This document shows positions 40,314 through 47,778 of a stretch of DNA of 64,000 bases, piece by piece. The translations under genes and the position numbers were made by a program. The stretch's first letter is position 1, and each line of letters opens with the position of its first letter. The DNA is from an uncultured Tessaracoccus sp. GTDB taxonomy: Bacteria > Actinomycetota > Actinomycetes > Propionibacteriales > Propionibacteriaceae. The notes below the pieces were generated by a model, which saw only the letters and a program-made list of their open reading frames with translations, was not told the DNA's origin and did no database searches. The DNA lies in NCBI RefSeq assembly GCF_943914565.1, contig NZ_CALUCN010000011.1, positions 23,638 through 87,637 of the forward strand. Reading direction: 5' to 3'.

Positions 40314-41573
40314 GTGCTGCACCAGTTCCCGCTGCCCGACGTCGGTGAGGGCCTCACGGAGGCCGAGATCGTCTCGTGGCGCGTCGCCGAGGGCGACGTC
40401 GTCGAGGTGAACACCGTGCTGGTCGAGATCGAGACCGCGAAGTCCATCGTCGAGCTGCCCTCCCCGCACGCCGGCCGCGTCGTGCGGCTGCTCGTCCAGG
40501 AGGGCACCGAGGTCGAGGTGGGCACGCCCATCATCGAGATCGACGACGGCGAACCCGACGCGGCACCCGCCGTGGCCGCGGAGCCCCACGCGGAGCCCGA
40601 CGAGGGCGCGACGCCCGCGACCCTCGTCGGGTACGGTGCGGCCGAGGACGCGCCGGTTCGACGCCGACGTCGGCCCCGCACGACGATGCGACCCCCGGGC
40701 CCGGCAGCACCTGCCGCCGAGGCGGGTCCTCGTGCGAAGCCGCCCGTGCGTCGGTACGCGGCGGAGCAGGGGGTGGGCCTCGCCGAAGTCGCCGGCACCG
40801 GGCCGGAGGGCACCATCACCCGCGACGACGTCGACCGGCACCGTGCGGCCGGGGCCACGTCCGGAGCGACGCGGAGGGTCCCCGTCCGCGGCGTGCGGCG
40901 CGCGACCGCCGAGCACATGGTGCGTTCCACCTCCACCCACGTGCACGTCTGGGAGTGGGTGACGCTCGACGTCACCGAGACGATGGCGCTCGTCGAGCGG
41001 ATCCGCGCGAGGCGGGAGTTCGCCGACGTGCGCGTGACCCCGACGTTGCTCGTCGCCCGGGCCGTGTGCCTGGCGCTGCGGCGCCACCCCGAGCTGAACG
41101 CCTCGTGGGACGACGCGCGGCGGGAGATCGTCCTGCACGGCGAGGTCAACCTCGGCCTGGCTGCGGCGACCCCGCGTGGGCTCGTGGTGCCGGTGGTGCG
41201 CGGCGCGGGCGACATGGACCTGCTCGCGCTGGCCCGGGAGGTGCAGCGCCTCGTGGGGGTGGCGCGCGAGGGCCGGTTGCAGCCGGCGGACCAGTCCGGC
41301 GGCACGTTCACCGTCACCAACGTCGGCGTCTTCGGCGTCGACGGCGGCACCCCCGTCATCAACGGCGACGAGTCCGCGATCCTGTGCATGGGCGCGATCG
41401 AGCGACGGCCGTGGGTCGTGGGCGAGGGGCTCGACGAGCGGGTCGAGCCGCGATGGGTGACGACGCTCACGCTCGGCTTCGACCACCGCAACATCGACGG
41501 CGAGGGCGGCTCGCGCTTCCTCGCCGACGTGGCTGGGCTCCTCCGCGATCCCGCGCTGGCGCTGCTCGGCTGA
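40314..41573 (+). CDS. 2-oxoacid dehydrogenase E2 (dihydrolipoyl acyltransferase)
   Basis: A 419-residue E2: one lipoyl domain (residues 1-80) with the lipoylated K43 in EIETAKSIVELPSP; a linker; the peripheral-subunit-binding domain (KPPVRRYAAEQGVGLAEVAG, then TGPEGTITRDDVDRH, about 142-180); and the catalytic acyltransferase domain with the active-site HRNIDG (H391). GTG start behind GAGGAG. The single lipoyl domain and the combination with a split E1 favour a branched-chain-type complex. The E3 partner must be encoded elsewhere. Confidence 0.94.
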   Translation: MLHQFPLPDVGEGLTEAEIVSWRVAEGDVVEVNTVLVEIETAKSIVELPSPHAGRVVRLLVQEGTEVEVGTPIIEIDDGEPDAAPAVAAEPHAEPDEGATPATLVGYGAAEDAPVRRRRRPRTTMRPPGPAAPAAEAGPRAKPPVRRYAAEQGVGLAEVAGTGPEGTITRDDVDRHRAAGATSGATRRVPVRGVRRATAEHMVRSTSTHVHVWEWVTLDVTETMALVERIRARREFADVRVTPTLLVARAVCLALRRHPELNASWDDARREIVLHGEVNLGLAAATPRGLVVPVVRGAGDMDLLALAREVQRLVGVAREGRLQPADQSGGTFTVTNVGVFGVDGGTPVINGDESAILCMGAIERRPWVVGEGLDERVEPRWVTTLTLGFDHRNIDGEGGSRFLADVAGLLRDPALALLG

Positions 41574-41589
41574 GCGTTGCCGCGGGGCG

Positions 41590-42930
41590 TCAGCCCTCGT
41601 CGGGGTGCGAGGCGTCGTCGGCGAACACGTCGGGCACGCCGTCGGCGTTGGTGTCGACGTGCTCCTTGGCCCAGATGCGTTCGTAGTGGCGGTTGCGCGG
41701 CGTGAGCAGGGCGGCGCCGACGACCGACGCGAGCACCGAGGCGCTGAGGACGCCCACCTTGGCCTGGTCCTGCATCGGGTCCCCGGCGGGGTAGCTGAGC
41801 TCGCCGATCAGCAGCGAGACGGTGAAGCCGATGCCTGCGAGCCCGGCGACGCCGAGGAGGTCGATCCATTGGATGTCGGGGTCGAGGTTGGCGTGCTCGA
41901 TGCGGGTGACGAGCCACGTCGTGCCCGTGATGCCGATGACCTTGCCGGCGACGAGGCCGGCCATGATGCCGAGCGCGACGGTCGAGGACCACGCGTCGAC
42001 GAGGCCCGACCAACCGCCGACGGCGACCCCGGCGGAGAAGAACGCGAACGTCGGCACCGCGATCACCGACGAGATGGGCGTGAAGCGGTGCTCGAACGTC
42101 TCCGACAGCGAGTACTTCGGCCCGTACTCGGAGCGGGCGTGCACCGGGACCAGGAATGCGAGCACGACGCCGGCGATCGTCGCGTGGATGCCGGAGTTGT
42201 GGAACAGCGCCCACGTGATCACGCCGAGCGGCAGGAGGAGCAGCCAGGCGGTGACGTAGGACTTCTTGAACCAGTGCTCGAAGCGGTGCGCGAGGATCCC
42301 GTAGACGGTGAGCGGCACGATCGCGGCGGCGAGGTAGCCCAGTTGGAGGTCGTGGGAGTAGAACAGCGCGATGATCGTGATGGCGATGAGGTCGTCGACG
42401 ACGGCGAGCGTCAGCAGGAACGTCCGCAGGGCCGCGGGGAGGTGGCGGCCCACGATCGCGAGGACCGCGACGGCGAACGCGATGTCGGTCGCGGCGGGGA
42501 TCGCCCAGCCGGTGAGGGCGCCGTCGGTGGTGAGGTTGACCACGCTGAAGATGATCGCCGGCATCGCGACCCCGCCGAACGCGGCCGCGACGGGAACGAG
42601 CGCCCGGCCGGGATCGCGGAGGTCGCCGATGGTGAACTGCCGCTTCAGCTCGAGCCCGACGATGAAGAAGAACACGGCGAGGAGCCCGTCGGCGGCCCAG
42701 TGTCCGACCGAGAGCCGGAGGTTGATCCACCCGAGGTCGACGCCGACCTCCGCGTCGCGCAGGCCGAAGTAGGCGTCGGCGGCGCCGGAGTTGGCGAGGA
42801 CGAGGGCCGCGACGGTGGCGACGAGCAGCAGCACGCCGGCCATCTGGTTGGTGGTGAGGAGGCGCTCGATCCGGGTGTACTCGCGGTACGTGCCGCGGGC
42901 GAGGACGACGGCGTCACGGGACTGGGGCAT
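41590..42930 (-). CDS. nhaA: Na+/H+ antiporter NhaA
   Basis: A 446-residue antiporter. The family core is present: VFFFIVGLELKRQF, WAIPAATDIAFAVAVLAIVG, and the paired aspartates of the ion site in TLAVVDDLIAITIIALFYS, with about eleven to twelve membrane helices. NhaA exchanges Na+ or Li+ for protons. The ATG at 42930 starts MPQSRDAVVLARGTYREYTR, consistent with the family. The C-terminal tail carries DTNADGVPDVF, an EF-hand/dockerin-like acidic loop not usual for NhaA. It converges on the E2 gene with 16 bp between stops. Confidence 0.93.
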   Translation of the reverse strand: MPQSRDAVVLARGTYREYTRIERLLTTNQMAGVLLLVATVAALVLANSGAADAYFGLRDAEVGVDLGWINLRLSVGHWAADGLLAVFFFIVGLELKRQFTIGDLRDPGRALVPVAAAFGGVAMPAIIFSVVNLTTDGALTGWAIPAATDIAFAVAVLAIVGRHLPAALRTFLLTLAVVDDLIAITIIALFYSHDLQLGYLAAAIVPLTVYGILAHRFEHWFKKSYVTAWLLLLPLGVITWALFHNSGIHATIAGVVLAFLVPVHARSEYGPKYSLSETFEHRFTPISSVIAVPTFAFFSAGVAVGGWSGLVDAWSSTVALGIMAGLVAGKVIGITGTTWLVTRIEHANLDPDIQWIDLLGVAGLAGIGFTVSLLIGELSYPAGDPMQDQAKVGVLSASVLASVVGAALLTPRNRHYERIWAKEHVDTNADGVPDVFADDASHPDEG

Positions 42931-43104
42931 GCGTGGGAATCCTTGTGTTCGGGGTCTCGTGCAGGTTCGTCGCCGACCAGACTTCCCGGCACACCGCGCA
43001 CCATCCTTGCACAGCACTGTCTCCCGCCCAAGCGCCTGTCCGTCGCGACGGGTGGGTTCGCAACACGTGTGCTGGACTTCCGACCGGGTGGTCTGCGTGG
43101 CTGG

Positions 43105-43110
43105 CAGACT
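43105..43110 (+). promoter_or_regulatory. -10 box of the DUF4282 gene
   Basis: CAGACT ends seven bases before the ATG at 43118, in the same AGACTGG-N5-ATG context as argF and aat. Suggests leaderless transcription. Confidence 0.4.
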
Positions 43111-43117
43111 GGGGCGC

Positions 43118-44032
43118 ATGTCGAACGACCAGTGGAACCAAGGCCAGAACAACCAGTGGGCCCCGCAGCAAGGCGGCGACTGGGGCGGCGAGCCCCAGGC
43201 GCAGCGCAGTGCGAATGAATGGGGCCAGCAGCCCGCCGCCAACGAGTGGGGGCAGCAGGCCGAGGGCCAGCCCTCGGCGAACGAGTGGGGGCAGCAGCAG
43301 GCCGCCGGCAACGAATGGGGTCAGCAGGCCCAGGCGCAGGGCTCCGGTAATGAGTGGGGCCAGCAGGCGCAGGCCCAGCCGTCCGCGAATGAGTGGGGTC
43401 AGCAGGCCCAGGCGCAGCCGCAGGGCTCCGGCAACGAGTGGGGCCAGCAGGCGCAGGCCCAGCCGTCCGCGAGCGAGTGGGGTCAGCAGGCCCAGGCGCA
43501 GCCCTCGGCCAACGAGTGGGGCCAGCAACCCGCCGCCGACGGTGGCCAGGCCGCCGGCGAGTGGAACCAGGGGCAGAGCGCCAACGACTGGAACCAGCAG
43601 GCCCAGGCCCAGCAGGGGTGGGACCAGCAGGGTCAGGCGCAGGCCCAGCAGGGATGGGACCAGCACCAGCAGGGCTGGGACCAGCAGCAGCCCCAGCAGC
43701 AGTGGCAGGGCGGCGCGGGCGCGACCTACGCCCCGGTGCAGCCCGGCGCGAGCGGCGGCAGCCTCTTCGATTTCAGCTTCAAGGCGTTCTCGCTGCCGAA
43801 GTCTGCGTCGATCATCTGGATCATCACCATCGTCGCGCTGTTCGTCGAGTGGCTGTTCGGGTTCATCGCCCTGTTCACCAACGACTACGCGGAACCGGGC
43901 GCGATGACCATCATCAGCACGCTGATCGGCGGCCTCCTCCTCGTTGTGACGAAGGCCTTCCTCGTGCGCGTCCTGCTGGAGATCGGCATCGGCGTGGTGA
44001 AGCTCGTCGGCAAGTCCGACGCAGGCGCCTGA
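43118..44032 (+). CDS. DUF4282 membrane protein with NEWGQQ repeats
   Basis: A 304-residue protein in two parts. Residues 1 to about 205 are a low-complexity region built from nine EWGQQ units (NEWGQQAQAQPSA pattern) followed by variants such as GEWNQG, NDWNQQ and GWDQQ. The C-terminal 95 residues are the DUF4282 domain: FDFSFKAFSLPKSASIIWII, two membrane helices (WIITIVALFVEWLFGFIALF and IISTLIGGLLLVVTKAFL) and VRVLLEIGIGVVKLV. Function is unknown; the Q/W/N-rich tail is probably disordered and cytoplasmic. The repeat is visible in DNA as well, so the copy number may vary between strains. Ends at a textbook terminator. Confidence 0.85.
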   Translation: MSNDQWNQGQNNQWAPQQGGDWGGEPQAQRSANEWGQQPAANEWGQQAEGQPSANEWGQQQAAGNEWGQQAQAQGSGNEWGQQAQAQPSANEWGQQAQAQPQGSGNEWGQQAQAQPSASEWGQQAQAQPSANEWGQQPAADGGQAAGEWNQGQSANDWNQQAQAQQGWDQQGQAQAQQGWDQHQQGWDQQQPQQQWQGGAGATYAPVQPGASGGSLFDFSFKAFSLPKSASIIWIITIVALFVEWLFGFIALFTNDYAEPGAMTIISTLIGGLLLVVTKAFLVRVLLEIGIGVVKLVGKSDAGA

Positions 44033-44052
44033 CGCCCCGACGTCGTCCACCC

Positions 44053-44082
44053 GGGAGGGAGCCCGTGCTCGGGCTCCCTCCC
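44053..44082 (+). terminator. Rho-independent terminator after the DUF4282 gene
   Basis: A perfect 13-bp stem (GGGAGGGAGCCCG and complement) with a four-base loop, followed by GTTGTTCTTG. One of the few terminators here with a T-rich tail. Confidence 0.88.
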
Positions 44083-44114
44083 GTTGTTCTTGTGTGCGGG
44101 CCGCGCGGGCGCGC

Positions 44115-44203
44115 GGGCCGGGCCCTCGTCGGTGTGTGTGGGCCGCGCCCTCGTCGTTGGGCCGGGCCCTCGTCGGTGTGTGTGGGTCGTGCCGTCGTGG
44201 GGG
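44115..44203. repeat. Tandem GGGCCGGGCCCTCGTCGG repeats
   Basis: Units begin at 44115, 44140, 44159 and 44184. The first and third are identical over 25 bp and end in GTGTGTGT; the second lacks that tail and the fourth is diverged. They immediately precede the 76-bp palindrome, in the position held by the inverted arrays in the other two copies, but show no TTTGCCAAC unit. Confidence 0.75.
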
Positions 44204-44204
44204 T

Positions 44205-44280
44205 GGCACGAAACGCCGTGTGTTTGTTGTCAGGGGCCCTTTTTGGGTGCTGTGGCGCGGGTTACGCGGCGTTTCGTGCT
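44205..44280. repeat. 76-bp imperfect palindrome (copy 3 of 3)
   Basis: Left arm GGCACGAAACGCCGTG (44205-44220) is identical to copy 1; right arm GCGGCGTTTCGTGCT closes it at 44280. The interior keeps GGGGCCCTTTTTGGGTGCTG, aligned with copies 1 and 2. Downstream, CCCCGACGGTGGCCCGGCCG occurs twice (44315-44334 and 44340-44359), and a related CCGTCGGGCACC motif ends array 2. Otherwise 44281-44388 holds nothing recognisable. Confidence 0.88.
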
Positions 44281-44400
44281 CGGGTGGGTGGCTTGGGCGC
44301 GTGGTGTTCCGGATCCCCGACGGTGGCCCGGCCGGGGAGCCCCGACGGTGGCCCGGCCGCGGCGCGCGAAGCACCTGCCGGGCGCCATTACCATGAGGGG

Positions 44401-45507
44401 ATGCACAACACGGAGTTCGTCGTCGACCTCGAGGCCATCGCGCACAACCTGGATACCGTCCGACGCCGTGGTGGGGGCCGCGCCTGCATCGCCGCGGTGA
44501 AGGCCAACGCCTACGGGCACGGTGCGGTGCCGGTCGCGCGTCGCCTCGAACCGCTCGTCGAGGGGTTCGGCGTCGCCACCGTCGGGGAGGCGCTCGAGCT
44601 GCGCGCCGCGGGGATCACCTGCATGGTGCTGAAGCTCTCCCCGGCCAACGTCGACGAGCTGCCCGCCGCCGTCGGCGCCGACGTCAGCCTCGTCGTCGGG
44701 GCGCCGGAGCAGGTGCCGCAGATCGCCGCCGCGGCCCGCGCGTCCGGCACCACCGCGCGGGTGCACCTCAAGATCGACACCGGCATGCACCGCGTCGGCG
44801 TCGCGCCCGAGCAGGCCGCCGACGTCGCGCGCGCAATCGTCGACGAGGAGGCCCTGCGCCTCGAGGGCGTCATGACGCACTTCGCGGTGGCCGACGTCGA
44901 GGAGGGCGACGCGTTCACGGCCCTGCAGCGCGCCCGCTTCGTCCGCGCCGTCGCGGCCGTGCGTGCGGTCAGCGACGTGCGCTGGGTCCACTCCGGCAAC
45001 TCCGCCGGCATCCTCAACCACGACCTCGGCGACGACACCGCCATCCGCCCCGGCATCGCGCTCTACGGCTCCGCGCCGGAACGCAACCTCGACGAGCCCG
45101 GCCTGCTGCGCCCCTGCGCCCGCTGGACGACGAGGGTCACCGGCGTGCGACGCATCGCCGAGGGGGAGGGCATCTCCTACGGGCTCACTTGGCATGCCCC
45201 GCGCGACACCACCGTCGCGACGCTCGCAGTCGGCTACGGCGACGGGTACTCCCGCCTGCTGTCGAACCGCGGCCGCGTGCTGATCGGCGGGCGTGCCCAC
45301 GCCGTCGTCGGGCGCGTGTGCATGGACCAGACCCTCGTCGACCTCGGCGACCGCGACGACGTCCGCCCCGGCGACGAGGTGGTCCTCCTCGGCGCATCGG
45401 GCGACGAACGCATCACCCCGCAGGAACTTGCCGACTGCATGGGCACCATCCCCTACGAGGTCACCTGCCTCGTGACCGGGCGCGTGCCCCGACGACACGT
45501 CGGCTGA
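44401..45507 (+). CDS. alr: Alanine racemase
   Basis: A 368-residue PLP enzyme that interconverts L- and D-alanine for peptidoglycan. The PLP lysine is K34 in AAVKANAYGHGAVP, the catalytic tyrosine Y260 in GISYGLTW, and HLKIDTGMHRVGV and GYGDGYSR are family motifs. Full length. TACCAT (44389-44394) ends six bases before the ATG, overlapping a GAGGGG that could act as a ribosome-binding site. Often clustered with tsaE or other wall genes in actinobacteria, but here followed by the convergent EcsC gene. Confidence 0.95.
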   Translation: MHNTEFVVDLEAIAHNLDTVRRRGGGRACIAAVKANAYGHGAVPVARRLEPLVEGFGVATVGEALELRAAGITCMVLKLSPANVDELPAAVGADVSLVVGAPEQVPQIAAAARASGTTARVHLKIDTGMHRVGVAPEQAADVARAIVDEEALRLEGVMTHFAVADVEEGDAFTALQRARFVRAVAAVRAVSDVRWVHSGNSAGILNHDLGDDTAIRPGIALYGSAPERNLDEPGLLRPCARWTTRVTGVRRIAEGEGISYGLTWHAPRDTTVATLAVGYGDGYSRLLSNRGRVLIGGRAHAVVGRVCMDQTLVDLGDRDDVRPGDEVVLLGASGDERITPQELADCMGTIPYEVTCLVTGRVPRRHVG

Positions 45508-45514
45508 GCGGGGA

Positions 45515-46165
45515 TCACCGCCTCGGGCGCCTGCTGGGCAGCTCGGTGAGTGCGTGCTTGGCGATCTGCCGTGCGGTCCACGTGTCGACGGCGGCGCCCA
45601 CGCCGCCACCGACGAACGGGATCCCCTTCGCGAGCATCACACCGAGTCGCTTGCCGCCGACCGAGCCCATCGCCCGCTCGAGCAACACCTTCGCCACCGC
45701 GCCGTCGAGCTCGCCGTCGAAGACCGGGGCCGTCGCGACGGCGAGCGGTGCGCTCGGCAGCACGCCCTTCGCGACGAGGGCCGCCCCCGCAGAGGGGCCG
45801 AGCATGCACATCAGGATCGCGGTGCGCACGCGTGGGTCGGCGAGCTCGTAGCCGCGCAGGTGCGCGATCGCGGACACCATCCGCGCCTGCACGAACGCCG
45901 CCGCGCCCAGGTTGGCCGGGATCGTGACCACGGAGACCAGCAGGCCGCCCCAGTTGGTCGCGAACCCCTGCCCGCCCGCGAGCGCGAGGTGGTGGTTCAC
46001 GACGGCACGCACGGCGACCTCCGGATCGCCGGCCTTCTCCAGCTGCTGCTTCGCGACGGTCTTCGCGCCCGCCAGCGCCCCCTTGCCCGTGATCGCGAGC
46101 TCGAGGATCTGGTGGAACACGTCGGCGGAGAGGTCCTCGGTGGTGACGAGTTGCTTGTTGTCCAT
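45515..46165 (-). CDS. EcsC family protein
   Basis: A 216-residue protein with the EcsC-like pattern: GKGALAGAKTVAKQQLEKAG, then hydrophobic segments (WGGLLVSVVTIPANLGAAAF, AILMCMLGPSAGAALVAKGV) and a glycine-rich end GIPFVGGGVGAAVDTWTARQ, followed by IAKHAL. This last motif is the strongest family signature. Members are membrane-associated and of unknown biochemical function. The ATG at 46165 is supported by GAAGGAGCG just upstream. It converges on alr with seven bases between the stops. Confidence 0.85.
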   Translation of the reverse strand: MDNKQLVTTEDLSADVFHQILELAITGKGALAGAKTVAKQQLEKAGDPEVAVRAVVNHHLALAGGQGFATNWGGLLVSVVTIPANLGAAAFVQARMVSAIAHLRGYELADPRVRTAILMCMLGPSAGAALVAKGVLPSAPLAVATAPVFDGELDGAVAKVLLERAMGSVGGKRLGVMLAKGIPFVGGGVGAAVDTWTARQIAKHALTELPSRRPRR

Positions 46166-46251
46166 GACGCTCCTTCGCCCACAAGAATCCCACACCGGGC
46201 CAAGCACGAGAGGCGTCGCGCCCGAGTCGACGCGGTGCAAGACTGGACGGC

Positions 46252-46905
46252 ATGCTGAGCACGATCTTCGGGGACCCCGCCGACTGGCCCGACCAAGACC
46301 TCATCGGCGTCTCCGAGGAATTCGACGCGCACCTCACCGTCGAGGCGTACGCGGCGGGTGTGTTCCCGATGCCGGTCGAGGGCTGGATGGGATGGTGGGC
46401 CCCCGTCGAGCGCGGGGTGCTGCCCCTCGACGGCCTCCGGGTGCGGCGCAGCCTGCGCAAGACCGCCAAGCGCTACCACTGCACGGTTGACCAGGCCTTC
46501 GACGAGGTCCTAGCCCGCTGCGCCGACCCGGCCCGGCCCGGCGCCTGGATCGACGAGCGCGTCGTGCACGTCTACCGGCAGCTCCACGCCGTCGGCGTCG
46601 CGCACAGCGTCGAGACGTGGACCGCCGACGGGGACCTGGCCGGCGGGCTCTACGGGGTGCAGCTGCGCGGACTGTTCGCCGGCGAGTCGATGTTCCACGA
46701 CGACGTGGTGGGCCGCGACGCGTCGAAGGTGGCGCTGTGGCACCTCGTGGAGCGCCTCACCTCCGCCGGGACGACGTTGCTCGACGTGCAGTGGGTGACC
46801 GACCACCTCGCGACGCTGGGCGCTGTCGGCATCAGCCGCGACGAGTACCTCCGTCGCCTCGATCGCGCCCTCGACGTGGACGCGGCCCCCCTGCCCACGT
46901 CGTGA
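46252..46905 (+). CDS. aat: Leucyl/phenylalanyl-tRNA-protein transferase
   Basis: A 217-residue Aat of the N-end rule pathway, which adds Leu or Phe to proteins with N-terminal Arg or Lys and so marks them for ClpS/ClpAP. Motifs: AYAAGVFPMPVEG, WWAPVERGVLPLDGLRVRRS, AWIDERVVHVYRQLHAVGVA, VETWTADGDLAGGLYGVQLR, FAGESMFHDD and ASKVALWHLVERL. Start ATG follows the AAGACT-N7 leaderless-type promoter at 46239-46244. It converges on the ESX substrate operon, with a hairpin between. Confidence 0.94.
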   Translation: MLSTIFGDPADWPDQDLIGVSEEFDAHLTVEAYAAGVFPMPVEGWMGWWAPVERGVLPLDGLRVRRSLRKTAKRYHCTVDQAFDEVLARCADPARPGAWIDERVVHVYRQLHAVGVAHSVETWTADGDLAGGLYGVQLRGLFAGESMFHDDVVGRDASKVALWHLVERLTSAGTTLLDVQWVTDHLATLGAVGISRDEYLRRLDRALDVDAAPLPTS

Positions 46906-46922
46906 CCTCGTGCGGAGACGCG

Positions 46923-46955
46923 GAACAGGGCCCGGCACCTGGCCGGACCCTGTTC
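46923..46955. terminator. Terminator between aat and the WXG100 genes
   Basis: GAACAGGGCCCGGC pairs with GCCGGACCCTGTTC (one G-U pair) around a five-base loop. It separates the convergent aat and esx genes. Confidence 0.75.
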
Positions 46956-46975
46956 GTGAGCGATCTGCGCGGGGC

Positions 46976-47266
46976 TCAGGCCCAACGCTGGGTGTTGGAA
47001 CGCTCGGTGGCGTCGTAGCCGTCGGCGATGTTGCCGAGGAGCACGGGCATCTTCTCGATGATCTCGTTCTGACGCTGGGCCGAACGGTCCCACTCGTCCT
47101 GGACCTCCTGGTAGGCGACGCGGGCGTTGTCCTCCCACATGCCGAGCGAGGTGCGGAGCTCGCCCTTGAGGGTCTCGAGCATCTCGACGAGTTCGGTGTG
47201 CGCCTTGCGCAGCGAGGCGATGCCGTCCTGGAGGCCGGACTGGGTGTAAACGGTGGATTCGCTCAT
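46976..47266 (-). CDS. WXG100-family ESX substrate (WED variant)
   Basis: A 96-residue helical-hairpin protein. The turn motif reads MWEDNA, so Trp is kept but the usual Gly is Asp. A general type VII export signal YxxxE is present near the C-terminus (GYDATERSN). It probably forms a heterodimer with the product of the preceding gene, 35 bp upstream, as EsxA/EsxB do, and is exported by the EccB-EccE machinery encoded next to it. AAGGAGAATC lies upstream of the start. Which of the pair corresponds to EsxA or EsxB is not certain. Confidence 0.88.
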   Translation of the reverse strand: MSESTVYTQSGLQDGIASLRKAHTELVEMLETLKGELRTSLGMWEDNARVAYQEVQDEWDRSAQRQNEIIEKMPVLLGNIADGYDATERSNTQRWA

Positions 47267-47301
47267 GATGATTCTCCTTGAAGTCTCGGGTGGACGGTCG
47301 A

Positions 47302-47607
47302 TCAGATGGTGCCGATGAACTTGTTGGCCTCGGCCTCGGACTCATCCTCGCGGATGGTGTAGTCGCGCTGGGTCTCGGTGAGCGCGGTGTGGATGCGCTC
47401 GAGGCCGTTCTTGACCTTCTCGTACTCCTCGTCGAACCGCTGGTAGCCCTGCTGGAAGGCCTGCGACGCACGGCCCTGCCAGATGGAGGCGAGCTGCTGC
47501 ATCTCGCCACGGAGGCGGGACTGCAGGGAGACGATCTGCTGGTGCTTGGTGTCGATCTGCTGTGCGGCCTTGGCCATTTCGGCGCGGTCCACGGACTTGT
47601 TGCCCAT
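47302..47607 (-). CDS. WXG100-family ESX substrate
   Basis: A 101-residue WXG100 protein with a canonical IWQGRA turn between two helices (AEMAKAAQQIDTKHQQIVSL and GYQRFDEEYEKVKNGLERIH), and YTIRE near the C-terminus that fits the YxxxD/E export signal. First gene of the pair; GAAGGGA precedes the ATG. Partner of the WED protein. The 171-bp upstream gap to eccB should carry the promoter. Confidence 0.92.
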   Translation of the reverse strand: MGNKSVDRAEMAKAAQQIDTKHQQIVSLQSRLRGEMQQLASIWQGRASQAFQQGYQRFDEEYEKVKNGLERIHTALTETQRDYTIREDESEAEANKFIGTI

Positions 47608-47778
47608 TGTTCATTCCCTTCGACTGTGTGCCGGCGGTCCGGCCCGGTGGCAACTTCGATTCCCTCGCTGCTGCCGTCTTGTCGTGACCGACACTACGAG
47701 CCGAGGGGGTCAACTCGCCCTGCTTCGGCCAGGTCCGTCCCAAACCGAGTAGGAGTACCTAGACGACGTGAGCCCGGC

